DNA of 64,000 bases, taken from contig NW_002476342.1 in the NCBI RefSeq assembly GCF_000189635.1, forward strand, positions 179,476 to 243,475, in the 5' to 3' direction. The position numbers were made by a program, and so were the translations under genes. The DNA comes from Tetrahymena thermophila SB210. Its lineage: Eukaryota > Ciliophora > Oligohymenophorea > Hymenostomatida > Tetrahymenidae. Positions 49,865 through 60,427 of the stretch are shown piece after piece; the first letter of the stretch is position 1; the number at the start of each line of letters is the position of its first letter. The notes under the pieces are model-generated. The model worked only from the letters and a program-made list of their open reading frames with translations, was not told the origin of the DNA and did not search any database.

Positions 49865-49980
49865 GTACCCTAGGGTACTGCCTTTTTCATTTCAAGTCTT
49901 TTCACTGAAATTTTAGATATATAATATAACTTGTTATAATTAGTGTATGTAACCTTGAAAAAGGCAGTACCTTAGGGTAC
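49865..49980. mobile_element. 116-bp MITE with 25-bp terminal inverted repeats
   Basis: Left end GTACCCTAGGGTACTGCCTT and on to TTTCA; the right end is its reverse complement with one mismatch over 25 bp. TA dinucleotides flank both sides (49863-49864 and 49981-49982), as expected for a Tc1/mariner-type target duplication. With the flanking TA the left end contains a perfect 16-bp palindrome, AGTACCCTAGGGTACT. There is no coding capacity. Confidence 0.75.
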
Positions 49981-50210
49981 TATATATAAAAAAATATATA
50001 TAATAATGTTTATATTTATTTTATTATTAAATAGAGGATTGAAAGAAAATATATATTTTTTTTAATAAATTGTAATTTGAAATTAATTAAATTTTATTTC
50101 ACTAATAAATTTTTATATTTTAAACGAACACCAATGAAATATAAAAATATTTTTGTTCACTCAAAAGATAATAAATAAAAAAATATTAAGTAAGTTTCCT
50201 TACAAAAAAA

Positions 50211-51347
50211 TCAATTTTTTCTACTTTTTTTAGGAATTGCAAATACGTTTTTAACAAATTTGAAGGCAAAATAAATTGAGATTCCATAAGTAATAAGGAT
50301 TGATAAAATTAAGGCTTTTTGATCTATTTTGAACTATAAAAAGTTGAATTCTTTAAATATTGAAGATATTTTTAGTCCTAATTATCCATTTGTTAAGAAA
50401 TCCTTTTTTCCATAGAAATAGTAGAAAATCTAAGAATCGAAGCTACCATTTTCTAAAGATAATTTAGACTTGTAAATGTATCTACTAAGTGCTGTTGCTG
50501 CTAATTTTGCCAATAAATTTATTTTGTAAGGTTAATTTAATGGGAGATCCTGTTAATTAAAGCAAAGATTTTAATCAAATTAAGCAGGTAAATTGCTAAA
50601 AGAATATCCGTAGATTGTAAAAGAACTCATTTTCTTTTGCTCTTAATCATTTATATGAATATTATTAATTCGTTCTATGGCAAGTTAGTTTATAATTTTT
50701 CCTTTAACTAATACATTTTCCCCAATTTAAGATTTAATGAAAAGAGATTAAGTATCTTTATTAATTTCCTCTGAGTTTTTTTTAACTATTTCTTCTTCTT
50801 TTTTACATTCATTTAATTGGCTCTTAAATTCTTAAGCTTTTTTGTTTAAGAAGTAAATTGATATTCCATCAAATAAAAACTAAAAACTATATTTTCCAAA
50901 GCTTGAGTACTTTCTCTCCCACATAAAAAGATCAATACAATTTTTTGTGTATTATTTAATTTTATTAAAAACTTAAGTGAAAATATTTAGTGAAACTCTT
51001 GAATTGTCTGCTATGCAGATTTAAGTTTACTTTTTAGGGTCTTAGTTGGGTGAAATTTTCTTAGTAGTTATAATACTAGCTGAGCTAGTCAATTTATGAA
51101 GCTAATCACTTGTTTAAGCAGATTTATCAACTTTCATTTATTAACAATAAGCATCATCATCTTGAATCAATAAATTTCCTTAACTTTAGCAGCACTAAAG
51201 ATCATTAATAGTTTAATCAATTTCAGAAAAAGGCTAAGATGATTAACTGTTTGAATCATTTTTATTTTAAAGTTAAATTAGAGAAATGTTCTCTCCTTCA
51301 TCTTCTTTGATTGTAAATAATATTTAATTTGTTTATCCTAAAGACAT
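50211..51347 (-). CDS. Tail-anchored protein, GIDE/MULAN-like paralogue 3
   Basis: 378 codons without intron, ATG at 51347 (after a short GATA-type repeat), TGA at 50213-50211. Longer polar N-terminus than its neighbours. The signature is altered to LFMWERKYSSFGKYSFQ, followed by a hydrophobic segment (FLFDGISIYFL) and a Glu/Lys coiled coil. The middle domain opens with IGENVLVKGKIINQLAIER, the point of strongest likeness to the start of a GIDE domain (a short VxVxGxV strand). The C-terminal helix LILSILITYGISIYFAFKF precedes a short basic tail. No RING or other catalytic motif. Confidence 0.85.
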
Positions 51348-51690
51348 CTATCTATCTATAATGTATGCAACTTAGATTGATATTTATTTTATTTATTTAA
51401 TTAAATTATTTTTGTTTCTTCTCGCAGATAATTTCATTCCATTTTCATATTTATTTATTCTCAATAAAAAACAATCTATTTTAGAAATTAATTTTTCAAG
51501 AAACTTCTTTTTCTATTGCAAAATTAAAAAGAAAAAACACTTGTATCATCTTTCTTCAAATTTACCAAATATCTCTAGCTTAAAATAAAAAAAATCATTA
51601 TAAATAATATAAAATCTCTTAATTCAAAAATAATTTTTAGTAAAGAAATAATGATTTATTTATTTATATTTTAAAAGATTTTCTTAGTTA
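51348..51690. other. Intergenic AT-rich stretch
   Basis: Upstream flank of paralogue 3 with no recognisable feature. Confidence 0.4.
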
Positions 51691-51696
51691 TGTCAA

Positions 51697-52085
51697 ATTA
51701 TTTTATCTTAATAAAAGTAGCTCTTTTAGAATTTTATTTTTTATCAAAGCATCTCATTTGATAAATTATTTATAAACTTAAGGCTAGAGCTTTTATAATA
51801 TTAAGCAGACATTGAATATATTGCACTAATAATATATAGTAATCATTCAAAAATGAATTACTAAATACTTTCTAATTTATAGTACAAGTTATTATTTTAT
51901 CTTAACTAAAGTAGCTCTTTTAGAATTTTATTTTTATCAAAGCATTTCATTTGATAAAGCATATATGAACTATGTATTTTGAACCTAGAGATTTGATGGA
52001 ATTAAGCATTTATTGAATATAATGTACTAATAATGTAAAAAAAATCATATAAAAATGAGTAACTAACTAATTGCTTTCTAATTTA
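51697..52085. repeat. Direct repeat, two ~195-bp units
   Basis: Units begin at about 51697 and 51891. Shared core: TATCTTAA..AAGTAGCTCTTTTAGAATTT, then ATCAAAGCAT.TCATTTGATAAA, then TAAGCA..ATTGAATATA.TG.ACTAATAAT. Non-coding; lies between two paralogous genes and may be a relic of the duplication that made them. Confidence 0.65.
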
Positions 52086-52466
52086 TCTAATTTCTGGCTG
52101 GAAGATAAAAATAAAAAATAGAAAAAATATAATGAAAAATATTAACTGGAATTTAATTATTTATTTTAATACAACAATAATTCGATAAAAAAATAAATAA
52201 ATCACTCGAATTTTAAAAGTCATTTATATTTGAAAGAAAAAAAGAAGCAATACTATTTGATTGAATTTCAATCAAAAAAGATTTATTGCTTTTTACAATG
52301 TTAATATAAATTTTATTAGGTATAATCATAATGAGAAAATATACTGAACAATTAATAGTAGATAAATTTTTAAACTGATATATAAATTATAAATTAAAAA
52401 TTATTTATCTATATTATACATTAAATAGTTTACTTTGTTTGTTAAAAAAAAATTAATTATTAAATT

Positions 52467-53546
52467 TCATTTATTGTTTTTATTTTTATTTTTAACCCAA
52501 CTTACAACATTTTTGACAATTTTAACAGCTAAGTATAATCCAACTCCATAACTCACAAGAATAGATATCAAATAAGCTGCTTCTTCAACTCTGAATTTTT
52601 GTAAATCAAATTCTTTGAAAATGTTAGTAATGTTTAAAAGAGCTGTATTGTCTGGCATTATTTGTCTTTAGCCAAAAAAGTAGAAGTCTTTTCCTGCTTA
52701 GAATTGATCAAATTTTATTTCAGATTTAAAGGCATATCCAGTAAATAGCGAAACTATTCCAGCGTTAAATGATGTAAAAAGATTCATCTTGCTTCCTGAA
52801 TGAGATAATTTCGAAGAATTTTAGTATGACAAATTTTTGTCTAACTTACAGTTTATTTCTCTACCATTTAAATTTTTATTGCTTGATATTTTAAACATTT
52901 AGCTTAACTCAACATTGAATCTTTTATCTAAGATTTTATTATTAATGCAGTTAATTGCCAAAGGGTCATTTATTTAACCTCTTACAACTACCTTAGAATC
53001 TTGCTTTGCCTTATAAAAGTAAGAATCTGGAAAATTAGAGAGATTAGAGATGCAATCTCTAACTATTTATTAATTCTCATTAGACAATATCATTTGTTAT
53101 TTGTATTGTTTTATTTATTTATTTATATAATAAAGAGCTAATCCATCGAAGGTTATTTAAAAGTAAAGCTATCCTAAGCTAGAATACTCTCTGTTCCATT
53201 TAAATAAATCCATTATTTTATTTGTATATTTATATAATATTTATTCAGCATATTCTCCTCTGCTTTATTCTAAATTTTCTTTTTATTCAGATTTATTTTT
53301 TTCTAAAATTTATTATTCAGTACTTTCCTTCTTAATAAATTCTCCATCTAAGTGAGAAGAACTCATTTAAATAGATTGATCGCAAGAAGATTGGTGAGAT
53401 ATATCTTTTGCTTAAATCAAAATTAATTCATTAACAGAATGTAGAAGTCCTCTTTCTTCATCTACGCTGTTATATAAAAGAGTATATTCTTAATTTTCAT
53501 CTTATTTTAAGTATTTGTAATCCTTTTTAGTTTGATCTACTGACAT
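52467..53546 (-). CDS. Tail-anchored protein, GIDE/MULAN-like paralogue 4
   Basis: 359 codons without intron, ATG at 53546, TGA at 52469-52467. Polar N-terminus, signature LFKWNREYSSLGQLYFQ, hydrophobic stretch (ITFDGLALYYI), then a middle domain beginning SKVVVRGQINDPLAINC. Near the end FYFFGQRQIMPDNTALLNI leads into the C-terminal helix EEAAYLISILVSYGVGLYLA and a Lys/Asn tail. The reading DFYFFG/ TYYLFG/ FYYFYG before the last helix is conserved in paralogues 2 to 4. Molecular role unknown. Confidence 0.85.
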
Positions 53547-54560
53547 ATTTTTATCTTCTTATTTTGTGATTCTAACTCTTTTGAATTGATTGATTTTGAT
53601 AATTAATTAGGGCTATCAACAATTTACTTTGTTTAATTTCTTCTTTGTTATTTAATTAATTCAATTATCAAAAATTAATCATCCCTCCGTTTTTCTTTCT
53701 TTAGTAACTACTAAAATAAATTCGTGAATTTTCTATTTTGTTTATGTTTCTTTCTTTCTATTTCTGCTGGATTTTTGCCCAAATATTTCTGATATATATC
53801 TCAAATAATTATAAATTATTGATTTTGTCTATATTTATCAAAAGAGTACATATTCTCTACCTTTCTATTCAATTAGGTAAATAAATATGTTTTTAAATAG
53901 ATAAATTTATAAAAATAAATTAATATCAATTTATTATTATAAAATTTATTTTAGTTATTTACTGTACTATTTAAATTTTTTAGTATTTTATAATTAATAT
54001 TATTCATTATTTTACAATAAAAAAATGGGAAAATTTAATATAGAGAATAATAATTTATAACTCTAAAATCCTAAGATTTTACAATAAATTTAAAATATTA
54101 AATTAAAATATTATTTTAACTTAAAGATTTGTTTGTTTGTAATTCTATGAATAATTAAAATACTTAAAAAAATATTCTTTTAAAATGTAAATAATTTAGA
54201 ATAAAATCTAATAAATATAATTTATGAGAATCCTATAATAATATAGTTAAAAATAAAATTTATTGGAGAATTTTTTAGTTGAATTTAAACAAATTTTCTT
54301 TGTTTGTTTGTTTATAAATTAAATTTTACCTTAAAGTTTATGATAGATTAATATTTATGTGTACTTTAGATATTTTTATCTTAATTTTACGCAAAGCTTT
54401 TTAATTTTCAAAGTTTTTGATAATTTGAGGGTGATATTTATATAAATCTTATTTCTTTGTTCAAACAAACAAACTAAAATCATATACAGTCAAGTCAATA
54501 AGGTAAAGCAATGATATTTAATAAAAATAAATTGAATAATAAATATATCTTTAGTAAATA
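53547..54560. other. Intergenic stretch between divergent genes
   Basis: Lies between the minus-strand paralogue 4 and the plus-strand cassette. (TTTG)n-type runs at about 54130-54145 and 54298-54312. From about 54360 it aligns with 58250 onward, marking the left edge of the tandem duplication. Confidence 0.45.
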
Positions 54561-54564
54561 AATA

Positions 54565-55050
54565 CCTTGAATTATAGTCTAATCTTTTCTTTGATCTAAG
54601 TAATTAAATTAATCAAATAAATAAATAACACAGTTTAGCTCGTATTTAATCAAAAAAAATTGATTGATTAAATCATTCATATCAATTTTTGCCTTTAATA
54701 AATTCTAATCTGTTCTATATTTTAATTAATTAGATTACTCAAATAAATAACACAGTTCAGCCCATATTTTATCAATACAAATTGATTGATTAAATCATTC
54801 ATATCAATTTTTGCCTTTAATAAAGTCTTATCTGTTCTATGATCTAATTAATTAGATTACTTAAATAAATAACACAGTTCAGTCCATATTTTATCAATAT
54901 AAATTGATTGATTAAATAATTCATATAAATTTTTTTGCCTTTAATAAAGTCTAATCTGTTCTATGATCTAATTAATTAGATTAATCAAATAAATAAAAGA
55001 GTGAAGCTCATATTTTATCAATATAAATTGAATGATCTATTTATTAATAT
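54565..55050. repeat. Four ~118-bp tandem repeats upstream of cassette 1
   Basis: Each unit carries TCTAATCTGTTCTATGATCT, then TAATTAGATTA.TCAAATAAATAACA, CAGTTCAGC.CATATTTTATC and AATTGATTGATTAAATCATT. Units are well conserved, less so at the ends. No open frame. Confidence 0.8.
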
Positions 55051-55571
55051 CAAAATTGTTTGTTCTACTAGCTATCTTGTAGACAGATCTCAATTTGAGT
55101 GATTAATTTAAAATTTAAAAAAATTAATTATGATAAACAATTGCTAACAGTTAAAAAAAATTATTTCATATGAAATTTCATAAATTATTCTAATAAGAAA
55201 TACGAAAAATATTTGGTGGGTTTCATTTACTTATGAGAAAGTTAATTTTTGATTTTACTTTATAAATAATTTAATTTTTAAACGTTTTCTATTTGGAGAT
55301 GATTTTCTAAATTTTAAATTTAAGTAAAAAAGGCACTCAGTTTTTCCTCTTTAAATACTTCGGGATGGGAATTGATGTATAGATAGATAAATAAATAATT
55401 TGCTTAATAAAAATATTAAAAATTTTAATAAATTCAAAAGGTTATCAGAAATCTAATTTATCTCAACAAAAACAAATTCAGACGTAACAATTAAAAATTC
55501 CGCTAATAATTCATTTAAAATATAGTTTTTTTATATCTCATAATAGGAACCAGATAATAAATTAATTTCAG

Positions 55572-56471
55572 ATGTAGCAGTTTGATTATAATACACCTTT
55601 AGATTCACTCTTAAATAGAAATATTGACGGCATTGAGCCAATTTAAGAATCTACCTAAGAAAACTAATTTAATTAAGATGTTGGCTTTTAATAAAAAGAT
55701 TATTAATATCACTTGAAGAGTAAAGACAGAGTTCATTAATAAGATACATCCTCAAATAACTCAGATTAGTAAACAAACTACAGTTCTATTTAGTAAACAA
55801 GAAGCTAAAATTTAAATTCATCAGATTCATATTAGAATTAGACTAACAACACTCTTTCTTCTGATTAAAATGATAATTCTACGACTTGTAATAAAGATGA
55901 ATTTATAAAATGTAATTTAGTTATTTTATTAACACAATAAAACATGCTATTTTATAAAATATTTCACTAGAATCCTTAGATAATCTACAATTAATTAAAA
56001 ACTATCTTTCTAGCAAGGACCCTTTGAAAATCTATAATGACACAAACATATCGCTAACAAATCAAATACTTAGCGTAAAAATTATACTATTTATTTATTG
56101 TTAGTTTATTTATTAATTTTTCTTTTTTCTAGAATTTTTCTTTTTATTAATTAAAAATAAAGAAATAGCTATTCTTAGATAATTATTCTGTGAGAAAGAA
56201 ATATTATTTAGTTGAAAAATATTTATTATTCTATTAAATATATATTTCCTTAAAACAAAATAATTATGTGAGCGAGAATAGCTCTATTAATAAAAATACA
56301 CTGTAGATTCTCATATACTAACACACCCCAAAATCATAATCAAAATTTAAGTTTTAATTCAATAAAAATTTTCAAAAAATTGGTGTTAATATTTATGTAT
56401 GCTAAAATATAGGGAATCTGCAGTATTTATTTATCTAAATGTATATATTAAAATAAATAAATATTTATTGA
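55572..56471 (+). CDS. Small spliced Gln/Ser/Asn-rich protein, cassette copy 1
   Basis: Exons 55572-55911 and 55971-56074, joined in frame (GT..AG intron of 59 nt), then a possible second intron 56075-56132 and a third exon open to TGA at 56469-56471. The product begins MQQFDYNTPLDSLLNRNI and is rich in Gln, Ser, Asn and Asp; exon 2 reads LQLIKNYLSSKDPL. The copy at 59572 has matching exons and introns at the same places. The 3' part is not conserved in frame between copies, so where the protein really ends is unclear; if the second intron is retained a short hydrophobic tail results instead. Composition suggests a disordered, possibly regulatory, protein. No family recognised. Confidence 0.55.
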
Positions 56472-56505
56472 CTTTTTAACTAAATATAAGGGAGAAAATT
56501 AGTCG

Positions 56506-58194
56506 ATGTTGACAAATACAATCAACAATAATGAAAATAAAGGAAATTAAAATGAGTATCATCTTTATGAAAAAAATCTATTATAAGTAGTAGATAATCT
56601 AAAAAATAATAATAAAGAAAATGAAATTATATTTTAAGTAGCAATAACATTTTCAAATATTAATTTCTTTCTCAATTACACAAGAAAGAATTTAATTTAA
56701 AGCTAAAAATATGATCAGAATGAAGAAATTAATGATGATATTAAAAAATAACAAAATTATTACTGTCTTTGCGGTAAATTTTACTAATAGTCTACAATAA
56801 GAAAGGCATCTTCTTTACATAATCATTTAAAAAATGAACACTTTTAAAAATCAAGTGAGCTGAAAAAAATACACTATAGCTATTTTCAAATTTATATACC
56901 CTTTAGCGGCTACACAGGTTGTACTTCATCTTTAGATAAATACTTTGAGTACTTCGAATCTTACATTTCCACTTTACTAAAAAGCTAATTGTTTGAATAT
57001 TACTTTTAAAAAAGTTTTTTTGGATTAGCTTTTGTTGAACAATTATTATAAGATATCTTAAAGGGTGAAAAAATTATTGAAGAATATTTTAGTAATTTAT
57101 AAAAAAATCTAAAATGTATAAAGCCTTCCTCTACAAATAATCATAATAATAGTCTTAATAATCAAAAATTAAAACGAAAACAACAAATTTCTGACTCTTA
57201 AAATGAAGAATTCGAATAAATATAAAAAAAGAGAAACAAAGAAGAATAGGATGAACCTAAATATACCATAATTGATATAAGTAATGAAATCATAAATATA
57301 AAGCAATCAGAAATAAATCGTTGCAATACAAATAGCTAATTAATTACCTAAAATAGTAAAATTCCTCACTATATCGAGACAGATAAAGGAATCCTTTAAT
57401 TCAATTATTAAGATTTTTATAATGTTAGCCGATTTGGTAGAAAAAGTAAATTATTATGGACTTTTGATGTAAATAAATAGAAAATTATTAGAAATGAATA
57501 AGTTACATTAAAAGCTTTAGAATAATTTGGAAAAAAGAAACCTTTATTTTCTGCTTTAGCTGCAATCCATCTTGTTAATAACCCCACATTTTGTTGGGAC
57601 TTTAATATAACAGGATAAAGTTAACTAGGAATAATTAATGATGTATTCTATCTATTTTAGTAATATTTACCATATGATAAAGTTTCTGAATTTAGAATAT
57701 AGAGATTTGAATACGAAAATATAAAAGACATGAAAGAATTGATCAACTACTTTTCACCAGATTACAAAGAAAAATTACTTGTCCCCCTTTACTATGGTAA
57801 AAAAGGAGACAACTATCTTAAAATAATTGATGAATTAGAAATTAGTAGTAATTAAAAACTAATCGTATTAAAATTGATAGATCAAACTCATTGGGAATTT
57901 GATATCTTTTATCAAGGCAAACATTTCTCCTCCAATTTTAATATAGAAGAAGCAAGTTCTGAAATGATAGATGTTAAAAAAATGCAATTCAGTATATTTT
58001 TATGGTAAGACGGGGGATATTAAGACAACATAAAAAGGATGATAGAATAAGATATTAATAGATCCTTAAATTTAATACCAGATTGTGTAAAATCTTTATT
58101 TCCACCAAGCTTTTAAAGTATCACACTTTACATAACAAAAAATATTAGTTACTGGTAATTAGAATTATAATAGTTATTTAATCAATAAATATGA
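56506..58194 (+). CDS. Unknown protein with CxC..HxxxxH zinc-knuckle motif, cassette copy 1
   Basis: 562 codons without intron, ATG at 56506, TGA at 58192-58194, TAA/TAG as Gln. After about 60 residues comes YCLCGKFYQQ..SLHNHLKNEH, spacing CxC-(about 19)-HxxHxxxxH, like a BED- or C2H2-type zinc-binding module. Then a helical region (GCTSSLDKYFEYFESYISTL), a basic, polar linker (about 210-290), and a conserved C-terminal domain of about 270 residues with GILQFNYQDFYNVSRFG, KKPLFSALAAIHLVNNP, VPLYYGKKGDNY and LWQDGGYQDN. I recognise no enzyme signature and no DDE or RNase-H pattern, so a transposase is not supported. A DNA- or RNA-binding role is inference from the zinc motif. Its duplicate lies at 60428-62206. 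Confidence 0.85.
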
Positions 58195-58440
58195 ACAATA
58201 TATATACTTATTTTACATATTTAGTAAGTAAATTAATTTTATTTTCATTTTTTATTTTTATATTTCATTTTTATTTTACTTAGCCATAAAAATTGAAAAA
58301 TATTGTTTTTCAAAATAAACCATTTATTTTTTACTGGTAAAAGTTTTATAAATCTTTTTTCTTTATTCAAACTAAAAAATCAACACACTTAGTAATTTAG
58401 TAAAGCACTTTGATGTTTAATAAAAATAAGTCTAATAATA
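58195..58440. other. Junction between the two cassette copies
   Basis: AT-rich spacer. Sequence after the stop (ATATTTAGTAAGTAAA) is shared with the 3' flank of copy 2 at about 62235; the right part matches the 5' flank of copy 1. Confidence 0.5.
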
Positions 58441-58469
58441 AATAATTATTTAGTTAATTAATACATTAA

Positions 58470-58985
58470 ATTTTAGTCTGATATTTTCTTTGTTCTAAGT
58501 AATTAAATTAATCAAATAAATAAATAACAAAGTTAAGCTCATATTTTATCAATATAAAGTTAATGATTAATATTTCACATCTATAAATAACAACAAATTT
58601 TAATCTAATATTTTGTTTGTTCTAAGTAATTAGATTAATCAGATAAATAACACAATCTACCTCATATTTTATCAATACAAATTGAGTTATTAATTAATTA
58701 ATTCACATCTTTTTATTCCAATAAATTTTAATCTTATCTTTTCTATATTCTTATTTATTTTAAGTAATTCGATTAATCTGATAAATTACGCAGTCTAGCT
58801 CAAATTTTATCAATATAAATGGATTGATGAATTAATTCATATCTATTTATTACAATAATTTATAATATCATGTTTTCTTTGTTCTAGTTTGCTCTAAATA
58901 ATTAGATTAATCAAATAAATAAATAATACAGTTAAGCTCATATTTTATCAATATAAATTAAGTAATCAATTCATTCATTTCCATC
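58470..58985. repeat. Tandem repeats (~110 bp, about 4-5 units) upstream of cassette 2
   Basis: Same family as the block at 54565-55050 (TAATTAGATTAATCAAATAA, CTCATATTTTATCAATATAA) but more diverged and with a different unit number. Its position relative to the downstream genes matches copy 1. Confidence 0.75.
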
Positions 58986-59571
58986 TATTATGATAAATTT
59001 ATATTGATCAACTAAAAAGAGAAAATGTAATAGAGTAATAATTATAATTATTTACTTGAGCTACTGACTTGCAGATAATTTAAATTTGAATAGTTTAAAA
59101 TTTAAAAAAAATTAATATCGAATTTAATTGTCTACAGTTAAAACAATTAATTTCATAAAAAATTTCAATAAATTTCATGTTTGATTCAAATAAGAAATGA
59201 TGAGAGATATTTAATCTGTTTTATTTATTTACCTATTAGGGAGTCTATTATAAAATTGAAAAGTATCTATATATAAATTAATTAGTAAATTATCAGATTA
59301 AAGTAAAAGGCACTCAGTTTCCTACTTTAAATACTTGGGAGGGAATTAATTGATAAATAATTAATTAATTAAAAAAACAAAATATTAAAAGTAAATTAAT
59401 AAGTAAATAAATAAATAAATAAATAATTCTTCAAATAGTTATCAGTTAATCTGGTTTCTTTCTGTTAAAAAAAAAAATTCAGAATTAATAATTAAAAACT
59501 CCGCTAATAATTAATTTGAAATATAGTTTCTATTTATTTTATAATAGGAACCAGCAAATAAATAAATATTG

Positions 59572-60137
59572 ATGTAGCAGGTTAACCAAATTACATTGGA
59601 TAACTCAGGCTTATCTAAAGCTGATGACTTCAGCATAGATCCAATTTAATAATAAATTCCTGAAATCTTAGTTAAATAAGATTATAGCCTTTAATAACTA
59701 GAAGTTAACACATCTCACAAGCAATGGAATGAGAGAAATGAGAGAGCTTACTAACACAATATATCCTCAAACTTCTCAGATTTGTAAACAGACAATAGCG
59801 CAAGTTAGTAGACAAGAGGATAAGAAAAGAACGCATCAAATTCATATTATGATGAGTCTAACATCATTTTTTCTTCTGAGGAAAATGATAATTCTACTAT
59901 TTATAATGAATATCAATAATGTAATTAATTATTTTTTTATTAATATAATAAAACATTCAATTTTATAAAATATTTTATTAGAAGCCTCAGATAATTTAAA
60001 ATTAGTTAAAGAATATCTTACTACAAATGACCCTTTCGCAATCAATAATGGTACAGAGGAAAATTCAACAAAAAGAGTAAAACTTTAGGTAAAATTTATA
60101 CTATTATCTTATTTGTTCATATATTTTGTTTTTTCCA
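59572..60137 (+). CDS. Small spliced Gln/Ser/Asn-rich protein, cassette copy 2
   Basis: Exons 59572-59920 and 59982-60088, in frame across a 61-nt GT..AG intron at the same place as in copy 1; a second candidate intron is 60089-60138. Start MQQVNQITLDNSGLSKAD; exon 2 reads ASDNLKLVKEYLTTNDPF, close to LQLIKNYLSSKDPL of copy 1. The two copies share intron positions and exon-2 sequence more than exon-1 sequence, which has drifted as expected for a low-complexity chain. The stop is not settled: after the second intron the frame runs through the CATA microsatellite, so the end given here is a minimum. No known family. Confidence 0.5.
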
Positions 60138-60203
60138 GAGTTTTTCTTTTTTATTTAATAAAAATATTTCGCTATTCATTATCGAATAATTATTATGTGA
60201 GAA

Positions 60204-60247
60204 ATACATACATACATACATACATACATACATACATACATACATAC
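60204..60247. repeat. (CATA)n microsatellite
   Basis: About eleven perfect copies of CATA between the two genes of cassette 2. Copy 1 has no such repeat at the matching place (about 56200), so it arose after the duplication. Confidence 0.95.
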
Positions 60248-60427
60248 TTAGATCAAAAATAAATATTTTTTTACGAATTAAAAGAAATAGTAAATATATA
60301 TTTCCTAATATAAAAATAATTATTTAAGATAGATTGATTTTATTTATCCAAATTTATTTATTAATCTTCAAATAAAAATAAATATTTATTTATTTTTTTA
60401 ACTAAATCTAAGGGTAAAAATATAAAC

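Noticed and set aside
52467..52658. 63-aa protein starting MPDNTALL
   Set aside because: It is only the C-terminal end of the 359-aa gene; TAA upstream is Gln, not a stop.
56506..58194. Transposase or integrase
   Set aside because: A BED-like zinc motif is compatible, but I see no catalytic DDE or RNase-H pattern, no inverted repeats around the cassette, and the copies are tandem rather than dispersed.
59729..59968. 79-aa plus-strand frame
   Set aside because: Runs out of frame with exon 1 of the small cassette gene and straight through its conserved intron.
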